Below, piece by piece: positions 19,727-27,797 of a stretch of 64,000 nucleotides of DNA. Both the position numbers and the translations under genes were made by a program. The stretch comes from Vibrio cidicii (lineage in GTDB: Bacteria > Pseudomonadota > Gammaproteobacteria > Enterobacterales > Vibrionaceae), in contig NZ_CP046804.1 in NCBI RefSeq assembly GCF_009763805.1, forward strand, positions 1,550,001 through 1,614,000, written 5' to 3'. The number at the start of each line of letters is the position of its first letter. The first letter of the stretch is position 1. The notes under the pieces are model-generated. The model was not told where the DNA came from. It saw nothing but the letters and a program-made list of their open reading frames with translations, and made no database searches.

Positions 19727-20005
19727 ATGAAATTTGAAGCAGTCGTACGTACTGAACTAGGTAAAGGTGCGAGCCGCCGCCTACGTAACACTGGTAATTT
19801 TCCTGCTGTTGTATACGGCGGAGAAGCAGCACCAGTTGCAATCGCTCTGAACCACGATGACGTTGTGAACCAAATGGACAAACCAGCATTCTACGAAGCA
19901 ATCACTCTAGTGATCGCTGGTGAAGAAGTTCAGGTTAAGCCACAAGATGTTCAACGTCACGCGTTCAAGCCAAAAGTTGAGCACATGGACTTCATCCGTA
20001 TCTAA
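19727..20005 (+). CDS. rplY: 50S ribosomal protein L25
   Basis: 92 aa, the short form of L25 (E. coli 94 aa) that binds 5S rRNA. The start MKFEAVVRTELGKGASRRLR is characteristic of Vibrio L25. Rich in frequently used codons. Single-gene unit with its own promoter and terminator. Confidence 0.95.
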   Translation: MKFEAVVRTELGKGASRRLRNTGNFPAVVYGGEAAPVAIALNHDDVVNQMDKPAFYEAITLVIAGEEVQVKPQDVQRHAFKPKVEHMDFIRI

Positions 20006-20095
20006 TTCCCTACCAAGGAATTAAATGGATAACTTCCAACCTTTTGCATAAATAAGATCTACGGCCTTACCAACCGGACAATCTAAAAATTCGAG

Positions 20096-20131
20096 ACCCC
20101 AGAGACTTACCACCTCTGGGGTTTCACTTTT
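20096..20131 (+). terminator. rplY terminator
   Basis: ACCCCAGAG pairs with CTCTGGGGT around a nine-base loop, followed by TTCACTTTTT. Confidence 0.8.
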
Positions 20132-20662
20132 TATCAATATCAATTTTCTTTTCGGTTTTATCTTGATATTTTCCGAGTATATTGTTTGTCCACTGATCTA
20201 TTTTGAAATAAACAAAGATCATCGAGAACAAGACGATTAATTAGCAACCACTAAATAACTTATGACAAGAATAATCGCGTACTGTGACGTTAAACAGAGT
20301 CTTCTTTCTCACCTCACCCTATCTTGATATAACTCATTAAATTTTAATAAAATATTTCCTACTCGGTCACTACTTTCTACTACGCGTCAAAAATCAGCTA
20401 ATCTTGTTTACCAATTGTACAAACCTTGTTTCTTCTTACCTTTCTCCGCTCAATTTCAACGACCCAAATCACAAATTTATTTCAAATTAATAAAACACTA
20501 AAACCAAAACACTAAATTTGTGTATTTTTCGATAAAGGTTACAAGCTCATAAATTTCCGTTGCTAACAAAAGCACTAATAAGATTAGGATCACTAAAATT
20601 TAATATTAATTACGTATATTGCACGCCGTAACGATATAAAAATCACAAAGAAAGGATCCCTT
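20132..20662. other. AT-rich intergenic region rplY-nutA
   Basis: About 530 bases, unusually AT-rich, with no ORF having a ribosome binding site and no strong hairpin that I can see. It must hold the nutA promoter. Nothing else can be supported. Confidence 0.5.
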
Positions 20663-22384
20663 ATGAAGTTCTCCAAATCCCTGTTGGTGTTGTCCGTCGG
20701 TATTGCTCTGACGGGATGTGGCTCAGACAAAGACAAAGACGTCACCTGTGCCACCGCAACTTCTTGCACCAAATTTACGGTGCTGCACACCAATGACCAT
20801 CACGGCCGTTTCTGGGAAAACAGCAACGGTGAATATGGTATGGCAGCGCGTAAGACCCTGATTGATTCGATCCGCGCAGAAGTATCGAGCAATGGTGGTA
20901 CCTCAATTTTGCTCTCTGGTGGTGACATTAACACGGGTGTTCCAGAGTCCGACATGCAAGACGCCGAACCTGATTTTATCGGAATGAATCTGCTCGGCTA
21001 CGACGCCATGGCGGTCGGCAACCACGAGTTTGACAATGAACTTAGCGTGTTAGACAAGCAAGCAAAACTGGCTGACTTCCCAATGTTGGCGGCCAATATC
21101 TACAAAAAAGATGCCGATGGCAAAGTTACGAATGAGCGTTACTTCCAGCCGTACAAAGTATTTGATCTCAATGGCGTAAAAGTTGCTGTGGTTGGCCTAA
21201 CTACGAAAGATACTGCGAAACTGGTCAACCCAGATAATGTGGCGAGCATTCACTTTGCCGATCCTCAAACGGAAATCAAGAAAGTCCTCGCGGAAATCGA
21301 AGCTAACGAGAAAGTGGATCTTGTCTTTGCTACAACGCACATGGGCCATTATGCCAACGGAACACATGGTACTGAAGCACCTGGCGATGTCATGCTCGCT
21401 CGATCGTTAGAATCCGGTCAGTTGGATGCGATTATTGGCGGTCACTCACAAAACCCCGTTTGTATGGAACCAGGCACTAATCAATACGCCGACTTTAAGC
21501 CAGGCGATGCCTGTGCTCCAGATCAACAGAACGGCACTTACATCATGCAAGCACATGAGTGGGGCAAGTACGTTGGTCGTGCTGACTTTGAATACTACGA
21601 TGGCAAACTGCATTTAGCCAACTACGCCTTGATCCCGGTGAACCTGAAGAAGAAAGACACAGACGGCAATTATCAGTTTATTGCCGACGAAATCAAAGCT
21701 GACCCAACAGTAAAATCGCTCCTTTACCCTTATCAGAAACAAGGCCAAGCGCTACTGGATGAGAAAGTTTCAGAGACCGATGGCAAACTGATTGGTGATC
21801 GCGCTCTCGTCCGTTCACAGCAAACCAACTTAGGTCACTTGCTGGGTGAAGCTTATCGTACCTACAACTTAGTCGACGCGGATTTTGGTGTGATGAACTC
21901 TGGTGGTGTGCGCGCCTCTATCGAAGCGGGTGATATTACCTACCGCGACGTGCTGACGGTTCAGCCTTTTGGCAACTTTGTCACCAAAGCAACCATGACC
22001 GGACAAGAGGTCAAAGATTACTTGAATGTGGTGGCTACTCTAACAGCGGGTTCTGGTGGCTACGCGCAGCTCGACAACATCACCATGTCGGTAGATTGTG
22101 ATGCCAAAGAAGTCACCATCACAGACATCAACAACAAGGGCTTTGATCTCAACGCGAGTTATAGCTTCTCTATCATCAGCTTCAGTGCCGCTGGCGGAGA
22201 CAACTACCCTGTCATCAATGTTCAATCAACTCAAATGACCGATGCGTCGGTACTACGTGAGTTTTTCGTTAAAAACCCATCGATCTCTGCATCTGACTAT
22301 GAGAAAAATTTGAACAACGTTCAGTACTTCAGCAACGGCCAAGCGGTGAAAGGCTGTCCTGCACCTGCTAAACCGAGCGCATAA
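20663..22384 (+). CDS. nutA: 5'-nucleotidase / UDP-sugar hydrolase lipoprotein NutA
   Basis: 573 aa. Lipoprotein signal with lipobox LTGC (Cys 20). The calcineurin-like phosphoesterase domain has VLHTNDHHGRF, SGGDINTG, GNHEFDNE and GGHSQNP metal-binding motifs. The C-terminal nucleotidase domain (from about residue 370) has NSGGVRASI and the GGDNYP substrate motif. NutA hydrolyses extracellular nucleotides to nucleosides for uptake, a known Vibrio trait. AAAGGA precedes the ATG. Confidence 0.93.
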   Translation: MKFSKSLLVLSVGIALTGCGSDKDKDVTCATATSCTKFTVLHTNDHHGRFWENSNGEYGMAARKTLIDSIRAEVSSNGGTSILLSGGDINTGVPESDMQDAEPDFIGMNLLGYDAMAVGNHEFDNELSVLDKQAKLADFPMLAANIYKKDADGKVTNERYFQPYKVFDLNGVKVAVVGLTTKDTAKLVNPDNVASIHFADPQTEIKKVLAEIEANEKVDLVFATTHMGHYANGTHGTEAPGDVMLARSLESGQLDAIIGGHSQNPVCMEPGTNQYADFKPGDACAPDQQNGTYIMQAHEWGKYVGRADFEYYDGKLHLANYALIPVNLKKKDTDGNYQFIADEIKADPTVKSLLYPYQKQGQALLDEKVSETDGKLIGDRALVRSQQTNLGHLLGEAYRTYNLVDADFGVMNSGGVRASIEAGDITYRDVLTVQPFGNFVTKATMTGQEVKDYLNVVATLTAGSGGYAQLDNITMSVDCDAKEVTITDINNKGFDLNASYSFSIISFSAAGGDNYPVINVQSTQMTDASVLREFFVKNPSISASDYEKNLNNVQYFSNGQAVKGCPAPAKPSA

Positions 22385-22398
22385 GCTTTCTACCGTTA

Positions 22399-22432
22399 TC
22401 TCAAACCGGAGCCCTGTGCTCCGGTTTTTTTT
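22399..22432 (+). terminator. nutA terminator
   Basis: AACCGGAG pairs with CTCCGGTT around a seven-base loop, followed by a run of Ts. Confidence 0.9.
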
Positions 22433-22661
22433 CTGCGGGTAATCTTATGAATTTGTTGTGTCTTTTCGTTAGCTGATAAAAAACCGCTTAAAGTGCGATT
22501 GACGGCCGTTTCAGCGACTTCTATGTTTGATATTGTCTTTCAGTCAGCTGAATTGATTGACTCTGCGCCGTTCTATTCTTGCGCCAGAGCATGATAATTT
22601 CTGTAGAAAGAAGAGTTTGGCGTTAAAAATACTGCTCTCATACAATTTGTGTCTGTTTCAA
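22433..22661. other. Intergenic region before structured leader
   Basis: About 230 bases with no supported gene. CGCCA (22578-22582) can pair with TGGCG about 35 bases on, a weak stem. Presumably contains the promoter for the leader and gene that follow. Confidence 0.4.
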
Positions 22662-22753
22662 GACCCCGAACCATGGGGACACCGCGATGTGTGCCTCGGT
22701 GAGCAGTGCGTAACGTCAGTGTGTTTGGACTGCTGCATCGAGTTCGGGAGGTC
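22662..22753 (+). promoter_or_regulatory. Structured 5' leader with RBS-sequestering helix
   Basis: GACC (22662-22665) pairs with GGTC (22750-22753) and CCGAAC (22666-22671) with GTTCGG (22742-22747), leaving a two-base GA bulge. This 10-bp closing helix takes in the GGGAGG ribosome binding site of the next gene. Inside, GGGGACAC (22675-22682) can pair with GTGT and CCTC (22689-22697), competing with CACCG/CGGTG (22680-22684/22697-22701). AGCAGT (22702-22707) pairs with ACTGCT (22729-22734). It looks like a multi-branched regulatory RNA. I do not recognise it as any known riboswitch class. Confidence 0.5.
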
Positions 22754-22757
22754 AAAA

Positions 22758-22979
22758 ATGAAACGAATCAGCAATAGCTACAGACTACAACTTATTAAAG
22801 AAGTGGTCACTCGCAGAGAACAGCAAGCGTGTAGTGACCCTATGGCCAATTACATTCACCAACTATTAACGGAAAATCCCACCAACAAATCGGATGCCGA
22901 GACGAACCATCGTTTTTCTGGTTGCCATTTCGACGAAAATGCAGGCGGTTGGATAAGTGATCGTTGGGCAATGAAATAA
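22758..22979 (+). CDS. Small conserved-looking hypothetical protein
   Basis: 73 aa starting MKRISNSYRLQLIKEVVTRR. GGGAGG six bases upstream supports ATG 22758; the reading frame is open further upstream but that part is RNA structure and does not look like protein. The N terminus is probably helical and basic, the C terminus polar with FSGCHFDENAGGW. No signal peptide, no recognised domain. Expression is probably controlled by the folded leader in front of it. Confidence 0.6.
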   Translation: MKRISNSYRLQLIKEVVTRREQQACSDPMANYIHQLLTENPTNKSDAETNHRFSGCHFDENAGGWISDRWAMK

Positions 22980-23008
22980 CCGTGGATGATAGGGAGCAAT
23001 CGTGACAA

Positions 23009-23051
23009 ATTCCCGGCTTACCAGAGAGCTTTGACAATCTAGGCCGGGAAT
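23009..23051. terminator. Hairpin between convergent genes
   Basis: ATTCCCGGC and GCCGGGAAT form a 9-bp perfect stem with a 25-base loop. No strong T tract, so its role as a terminator is uncertain. Confidence 0.35.
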
Positions 23052-23093
23052 ATAGCGTTGATGTGCTAAGTTGCGGTTAAAACAAAGGGGAGA

Positions 23094-23345
23094 TTAAAAC
23101 AGTTCTTGTTGCGGTGAAAAATCGAGATCGTCCTGCTGGGATGGTTTGACATTACCCGCCAAGCGTTTTCGCTGATAACGCTGACGACAAAGCTTGATGA
23201 TATGCAGTTTCTGCGCCGAGGTGAACTTGAGCCAGTTAAAGCGCTCATCGCGATTACGCATACATCCTTTGCAATAGCCTTTATCATCCACAGTACACAC
23301 GCCCACGCAGGGACTGGGTACATTGAAAAATTCGAGCTGTTCCAT
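23094..23345 (-). CDS. DUF1289 (YdhL-like) cysteine-rich small protein
   Basis: 83 aa. The N terminus has the DUF1289 pattern PSPCVGVCTVDDKGYCKGC, four Cys residues likely to bind a metal, followed by a basic helix and an acidic tail. Family members are widespread in proteobacteria, with no settled function. ATG 23345 is chosen because the MEQLEFF start directly precedes the conserved block; an upstream codon at 23398 reads a different frame. Confidence 0.85.
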   Translation of the reverse strand: MEQLEFFNVPSPCVGVCTVDDKGYCKGCMRNRDERFNWLKFTSAQKLHIIKLCRQRYQRKRLAGNVKPSQQDDLDFSPQQELF

Positions 23346-23537
23346 ATACGTCCTATCTTTTGAGTTGCTTGTTCTACTCTAATCTCGACCTTCAACACCG
23401 AAGAAGTCCATTTTCCTCAAAATTTGACCTTCGCATGAACGTGCCCAAAAAAGTCGCTAGAATGATGACGTTAAACTGACAAATACACCGTGCGCTTAAC
23501 TATACTTGCCCTGTTTTGCTTAGTAGGAATCACTATT

Positions 23538-23984
23538 ATGAAGCTTAGTTCAAAAACCTTGCTCCCAGCAATCTCTCTCCCTTTGTTGCTGAGCGCTTGT
23601 GTTAGCCAAGGAAACTCCATGACCTCAATAAGCGCACAAGACCTGCAGCACCATCACTGGCAGTTAAGCCATATTGATGGAAAAGCGCTGGAGGAAAATG
23701 AAGCAACGCTCATTCCTCGCTTAGAAATTGGCGAAAATCTTACCGCCAACGGTTTTGCGGGTTGTAACCAATTTTTCGGCCAAGCCGAGCTAAAAGGAAC
23801 GCAATTGCGTATCGAGAAAATGGGTATGACGATGAAAATGTGCCATGAAGAACAGATGCACATTGAACAGGTGGTATCCGGCACTCTCACTCATTGGAGT
23901 GAGGTCACTTTGACAAACGAAACCTTGACCTTAAAAAGTGCCCAGCATGAGCTAGTCTTTACTCAGCGTGACTGGGTAAACTAG
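23538..23984 (+). CDS. META/HslJ-domain lipoprotein
   Basis: 148 aa. Lipoprotein signal with lipobox LLSAC (Cys 20). The META domain covers about residues 35-145 with WQLSHIDGKAL, the GFAGCNQFFG motif and MGMTMKMC. Relatives (HslJ) are heat-inducible envelope proteins tied to novobiocin resistance. ATG 23538 is preferred to an in-frame codon at 23490, because the lipoprotein signal starts there and AGGA precedes it. Confidence 0.85.
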   Translation: MKLSSKTLLPAISLPLLLSACVSQGNSMTSISAQDLQHHHWQLSHIDGKALEENEATLIPRLEIGENLTANGFAGCNQFFGQAELKGTQLRIEKMGMTMKMCHEEQMHIEQVVSGTLTHWSEVTLTNETLTLKSAQHELVFTQRDWVN

Positions 23985-24014
23985 CGTTCCGACTTCCTCA
24001 ACAACGTCTTTTGT

Positions 24015-24043
24015 AAAGCAGCGTCGCGCTGCTTTTTTTGCGT
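24015..24043 (+). terminator. Terminator after META lipoprotein gene
   Basis: AGCAGC-GTCGC-GCTGCT followed by T7. Confidence 0.85.
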
Positions 24044-24289
24044 TCGCTACTTTACACAAACCACTGACGCCAAACGAGGCCAAGTGTTGGCCGACGTATT
24101 AGAGGACGCAGGGCTGTCCCTAATTGTCGCCTGTCGAAATGGTCTCTGCGGATCGTGTAAATGTTAAGTTAGCCAAGGTTCGGTCATCTCCAGCAGTCAG
24201 AATTCTTAAGTGCACAAGAGATAGAGCCAGGCTTTGTGTTAGCGTGTTCGTCACAAATAGAATCGGATGTTGAAGTGACTTTAGGTTAA
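24042..24289 (+). pseudogene. Relic of a 2Fe-2S ferredoxin domain
   Basis: No start codon: the relic begins inside the preceding terminator. Frame one gives GQVLADVLEDAGLSLIVACR and then NGLCGSCKC, the plant-type 2Fe-2S ligand motif CxxxxCxxC, then a TAA at 24165 where homologues would have Gln (CAA). After a one-base loss near 24210 another frame gives LSAQEIEPGFVLACSSQIES and DVEVTLG to TAA 24287, with the fourth Cys. This is the C-terminal domain of a flavodoxin-reductase/Hcr-like oxidoreductase whose front part is gone. Unlike the other frameshifts here, this one is a base loss plus a stop, so true decay is likely. Confidence 0.75.
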
Positions 24290-24336
24290 AGGGCAAAAAG
24301 CGCCGAGGTGGCGCTTGTTGTTTTTGCGATGTGACG

Positions 24337-25269
24337 TTAGCTAAAGCGCAGCACTTTCAGCGCCGCTTCGCTGTCGATGTCCATGAACTCTGGCGGATTG
24401 AGCAAACGTTCGCGAAAAGTCAGTGATGGCGCTTCCTCTTGCATACCTTCAATCAAAAAATCGCTGCTCACGGAAGGCGAGTTAACACAAGCCAGCACTT
24501 CTCCCCCCTCGGCGAGTAAATCGGGTAAGCGGCGCAAGATCTTCTTGTAATCGGATGTCAGCGCAAAGCTACCCTTTTGGAACGAAGGTGGGTCAATAAT
24601 GATCAAATCGTATTGGCCTGCCTTTTTGATTTTGCCCCAAGATTTAAAAATATCATGGCCAAGGAAAAACACCTGATTGAGGTTGTGTCCATTGAGTTTA
24701 TGGTTTTCACGCCCTTTGGAAAGGGAGGCTTTCGCCATATCAACGTTGACCACTTTGTCCGCCCCTCCGGCAATCGCCGCCAGCGAAAAGCCACAGGTAT
24801 AGGCGAACAGGTTGAGCACATTCTTATGTTTTGCGTGCTCACGTACCCAATCACGACCAAAGCGCATGTCCAGAAACAGGCCAAAGTTTTGATTGCGTCC
24901 AATATCCAATTGATATTTCAGGCCACTTTCAACTACCACAGGACGCACATCCAGAACACCCAGCAGCACTTCTGACGGCGCGCCGTCTGCGTAACGATGT
25001 TGGATCAGCATGCATCGGCCTTGCTTCTCTCGCCAAAGGTCCGACTGTGCAAAGCGCAATAAACCCGCCCTTAGCTCAGTCAAAAAGTCTTGGTCAACTT
25101 GATGAAACAGATTGACGATCATCTGCCCTTGTAGCCAGTCACAAGTGATTTGTTCTAAGCCAACAAAACGGCGACCACGGCCGTGAAACAGACGCCGTAT
25201 TTCATCAGGTACACTCGCCAATTGCGCTTCGATATGTTGAAAAAACTGCGTCAGTTGGGAAACTTGCAT
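24337..25269 (-). CDS. Class I SAM-dependent methyltransferase (RlmI-like)
   Basis: 310 aa. The SAM-binding Rossmann core is NLFAYTCGFSLAA (about residue 150) with DMAKASLSKGREN after it, and the catalytic-region motif is IIIDPPSFQKG, as in RlmI/RlmK 23S rRNA cytosine or guanine methyltransferases. The N-terminal part lacks the full PUA domain of E. coli RlmI. ATG 25269 has AGAGAA upstream; a longer frame from 25329 would overlap the preceding gene. 29 bases downstream of a pseudouridine synthase, probably one RNA-modification operon. Confidence 0.82.
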   Translation of the reverse strand: MQVSQLTQFFQHIEAQLASVPDEIRRLFHGRGRRFVGLEQITCDWLQGQMIVNLFHQVDQDFLTELRAGLLRFAQSDLWREKQGRCMLIQHRYADGAPSEVLLGVLDVRPVVVESGLKYQLDIGRNQNFGLFLDMRFGRDWVREHAKHKNVLNLFAYTCGFSLAAIAGGADKVVNVDMAKASLSKGRENHKLNGHNLNQVFFLGHDIFKSWGKIKKAGQYDLIIIDPPSFQKGSFALTSDYKKILRRLPDLLAEGGEVLACVNSPSVSSDFLIEGMQEEAPSLTFRERLLNPPEFMDIDSEAALKVLRFS

Positions 25270-25298
25270 TGAATTCTCTTTTTTGATGGGTTGCTTGA

Positions 25299-25991
25299 TT
25301 ATTTGATGGTCGGCCACGACAACGCCCAAGGCGTCAGCCAGCTTTCAATGCCTTGTGAAACCACATCGCTATTCCATTTTTCACCCAACGCAGGTTGGTG
25401 TCGCGGGTCGCAGACAAAGCGGAACGCTTCATCTTGGTAGGAAAAGCAGAGGCAAAATGCGTGTAAATAGCCTCTATCCGCCTCACTGCCTGCATTGTAA
25501 ATAGCATCACCGACAATCGCGGAACCAACCGATTTGAGCGCAACGCGGATCTGGTGGGTTTTCCCCGTGTGTGGCTTACATAAAAACAGTCTTTCTCCAG
25601 GCTCTGCCGCCAGAGAGAAAAATTGAGTAATCGCAGGATTATGCTTGCTGCTGAGTAACTTCCACGCGGCGCGGCGCGACCGTTCCATATCGCCAATCAC
25701 CAGCCCTTGCTTTTTCTTCGGTTTTTTAGCTCCAAGCGCTAGGTAAAATTTAGCCACATTCCGCTCAGCAAAAGCGCGTGAAAGCGCACTGGCCGCCTCT
25801 GCGTGTCGACCAAGCAATAAAATGCCTGAGGTCATTTTATCGAGACGGTGGATAAGATAGAGCTGTGTGTCGCCACTTCGCTTCGCCACTTCATGCAATA
25901 ACATGGTCTCACCATCATCTTTGTGTACGGAGACATTAGGATGCTTATTGATAATGAGAAAATCAGGGTGAGTAAACAGAATATCAAACAT
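25299..25991 (-). CDS. RluA-family pseudouridine synthase
   Basis: 230 aa from ATG 25991. The catalytic motif HRLDKMTSGIL (about residue 50) holds the nucleophilic Asp, and KTHQIRVAL is the second RluA signature. No S4 domain, so it is the short type (resembling the TIGR01621 group in Vibrio and Shewanella). RNA target unknown. Forms a pair with the methyltransferase gene. Confidence 0.87.
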   Translation of the reverse strand: MFDILFTHPDFLIINKHPNVSVHKDDGETMLLHEVAKRSGDTQLYLIHRLDKMTSGILLLGRHAEAASALSRAFAERNVAKFYLALGAKKPKKKQGLVIGDMERSRRAAWKLLSSKHNPAITQFFSLAAEPGERLFLCKPHTGKTHQIRVALKSVGSAIVGDAIYNAGSEADRGYLHAFCLCFSYQDEAFRFVCDPRHQPALGEKWNSDVVSQGIESWLTPWALSWPTIK

Positions 25992-26096
25992 GGGAGTCAA
26001 GCAGCTTTCGGGTGGCAGCCATCATCATGGCTGGTTTCATTATGAGGGGCGAAGTATACCTTTTCTCACTCTGATTACCAGCCAATTGGCCTCTCC

Positions 26097-27716
26097 TTAT
26101 CTCGCTGATGCGATACGGAATTTACGCAATAACTGCTCTAGTTGCTCCACCTTCTGATTGAGACCAGAAACGCTATCGGAACTGCGATTAGCCAGAGCCA
26201 GCGACGTGCCGGAGATATCACTGATCGCTGTAATATCAGCCGCTATCTCTTTGGTTACGGCTGTCTGCTGCTCTGCCGCGGTAGCGATCGAGTTGACCAT
26301 ACTTTGTACACTAGCCGCACCAGACACGATCTCTTCAAGCGAACTCACCGCACCTTGGCTTTGCGATACGCCGACTTCCACCAATCGGCAACTGTCTTGC
26401 GTATAGGTCACGGCTTCCTGCGTTCCAGTTTGAATCGCTTGAATAATACCGGAGACTTCTTGAGTCGCTTTTGTGGTTCGCTCAGCAAGTGCACGGACTT
26501 CATCCGCTACGACAGCAAAACCACGACCAAACTCACCTGCCCGTGCCGCTTCAATTGCGGCATTCAGTGCGAGTAGGTTTGTCTGCTCAGCAATGTCTTC
26601 AATCACTCGGATAACACTACCTATCTGTTCACCATGTGTCCCCAGCTCGTTCATTTGCACAGACATGTCACTCATCTGCTGCGAAACTTGCTGGATACTG
26701 GCCACCATATCAACAATCACTTTTCGGCCATCTTTGGCTGAAGATTCGGAGCGTTTCGCCTCTTCAAACGTTGATGTACCTTGCTGTGCCACTTCTGAGA
26801 TAGTCAGACTCAACTCTTCCGCTGCTGTGGCAATTTGGTTCGCCTTATCAGCCTGCGAGGTTGCTCCTTGCACAATATCTCGACTCACGTTGTTTAGCTC
26901 AAAAGTCACGGTTTTCACCTCTTGTGCCACGCTAGAGATGGAGCCAAGTAAACTCACTAGTGAACGCTGCATTTTGTTCACTGACGTTGCCAGATTGGCA
27001 AGCTCATCTTGCGCACTGTCGACAATATCCTCACCCGTGAGATCGCCTTCAGCGACGCGCTGGGCCAAGGTGTCCAGCCGACTTAAACGAGAAGTGATAG
27101 AGGAAGACAGTAAATAAGCAATCACACTAGTTAACAGCACACCTATTAGTGCTAAAACCATGATGGTACGCTCTATACTAGTAAAGGAGTTACTCAGGCT
27201 TTGCAGTGCTTCATCAGCGACTTTCCGCTCGAAATCTGACGCTTCATCCAGCATGTTTTCAATAGGAACTAAGTTGGTCTGATAGAGATTGCGCAGTGCT
27301 AAAATATGCGTATTTTCAATCTGCCCAGCTTTTACTTGAGACAGCACCTGTGATTCAAAATCAGTGGTAAAACGCTTCATCATTTGCTCGATTTGATCAA
27401 GACGTCGATATTCACTCGTCCCAGGAATCTCTAGCCGCCTTACCTCTCTCAGCGCATCGGCAAACTCGCCTTTATTGGCATGGTAGTCTTGTGCCGCGCC
27501 TTGCACGCCAGTCACCGCTCCCATCGCATCGCGGTACACATCTCCTGCTTCATCGACCAAAATAAGGTAAAAAACCACTTCTGGAACGTCACTGTTTTTA
27601 ACTTCATTCGCCACTTTATGCGAGCTGTAAACCTCAAGTAAAATGAGCGTTACCAAGGTAAGTAGAATAGCCAAAATCGTGCCAAACCCTGCATATAGTT
27701 TTTTTCTCACCGACAT
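26097..27716 (-). CDS. Methyl-accepting chemotaxis protein
   Basis: 539 aa. Membrane segments at about 10-28 and 185-205 enclose a periplasmic four-helix sensor domain. HAMP follows ([20 protein letters not shown]), then the signalling hairpin tip with [19 protein letters not shown], which contacts CheA and CheW. No C-terminal CheR-tethering pentapeptide. The start is uncertain: ATG 27716 lies 14 bases after GGAGG, while TTG 27722 is 8 bases after it and may be used. The intron array ends only 60 bases upstream of the coding region and may have split off its promoter. Confidence 0.9.
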   Translation of the reverse strand: MSVRKKLYAGFGTILAILLTLVTLILLEVYSSHKVANEVKNSDVPEVVFYLILVDEAGDVYRDAMGAVTGVQGAAQDYHANKGEFADALREVRRLEIPGTSEYRRLDQIEQMMKRFTTDFESQVLSQVKAGQIENTHILALRNLYQTNLVPIENMLDEASDFERKVADEALQSLSNSFTSIERTIMVLALIGVLLTSVIAYLLSSSITSRLSRLDTLAQRVAEGDLTGEDIVDSAQDELANLATSVNKMQRSLVSLLGSISSVAQEVKTVTFELNNVSRDIVQGATSQADKANQIATAAEELSLTISEVAQQGTSTFEEAKRSESSAKDGRKVIVDMVASIQQVSQQMSDMSVQMNELGTHGEQIGSVIRVIEDIAEQTNLLALNAAIEAARAGEFGRGFAVVADEVRALAERTTKATQEVSGIIQAIQTGTQEAVTYTQDSCRLVEVGVSQSQGAVSSLEEIVSGAASVQSMVNSIATAAEQQTAVTKEIAADITAISDISGTSLALANRSSDSVSGLNQKVEQLEQLLRKFRIASAR

Positions 27717-27797
27717 TTTCAAATTGGCGTCCTCCACCTTGTGACCCAGAGTAAATCATCAATAAAAGATCTTGCTGCTTCCTAAGTATTGTGGAGA

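Noticed and set aside
22557..22757. N-terminal extension of the 73-aa protein to 140 aa
   Set aside because: The extension is not protein-like and coincides with the folded leader; GGGAGG supports ATG 22758.
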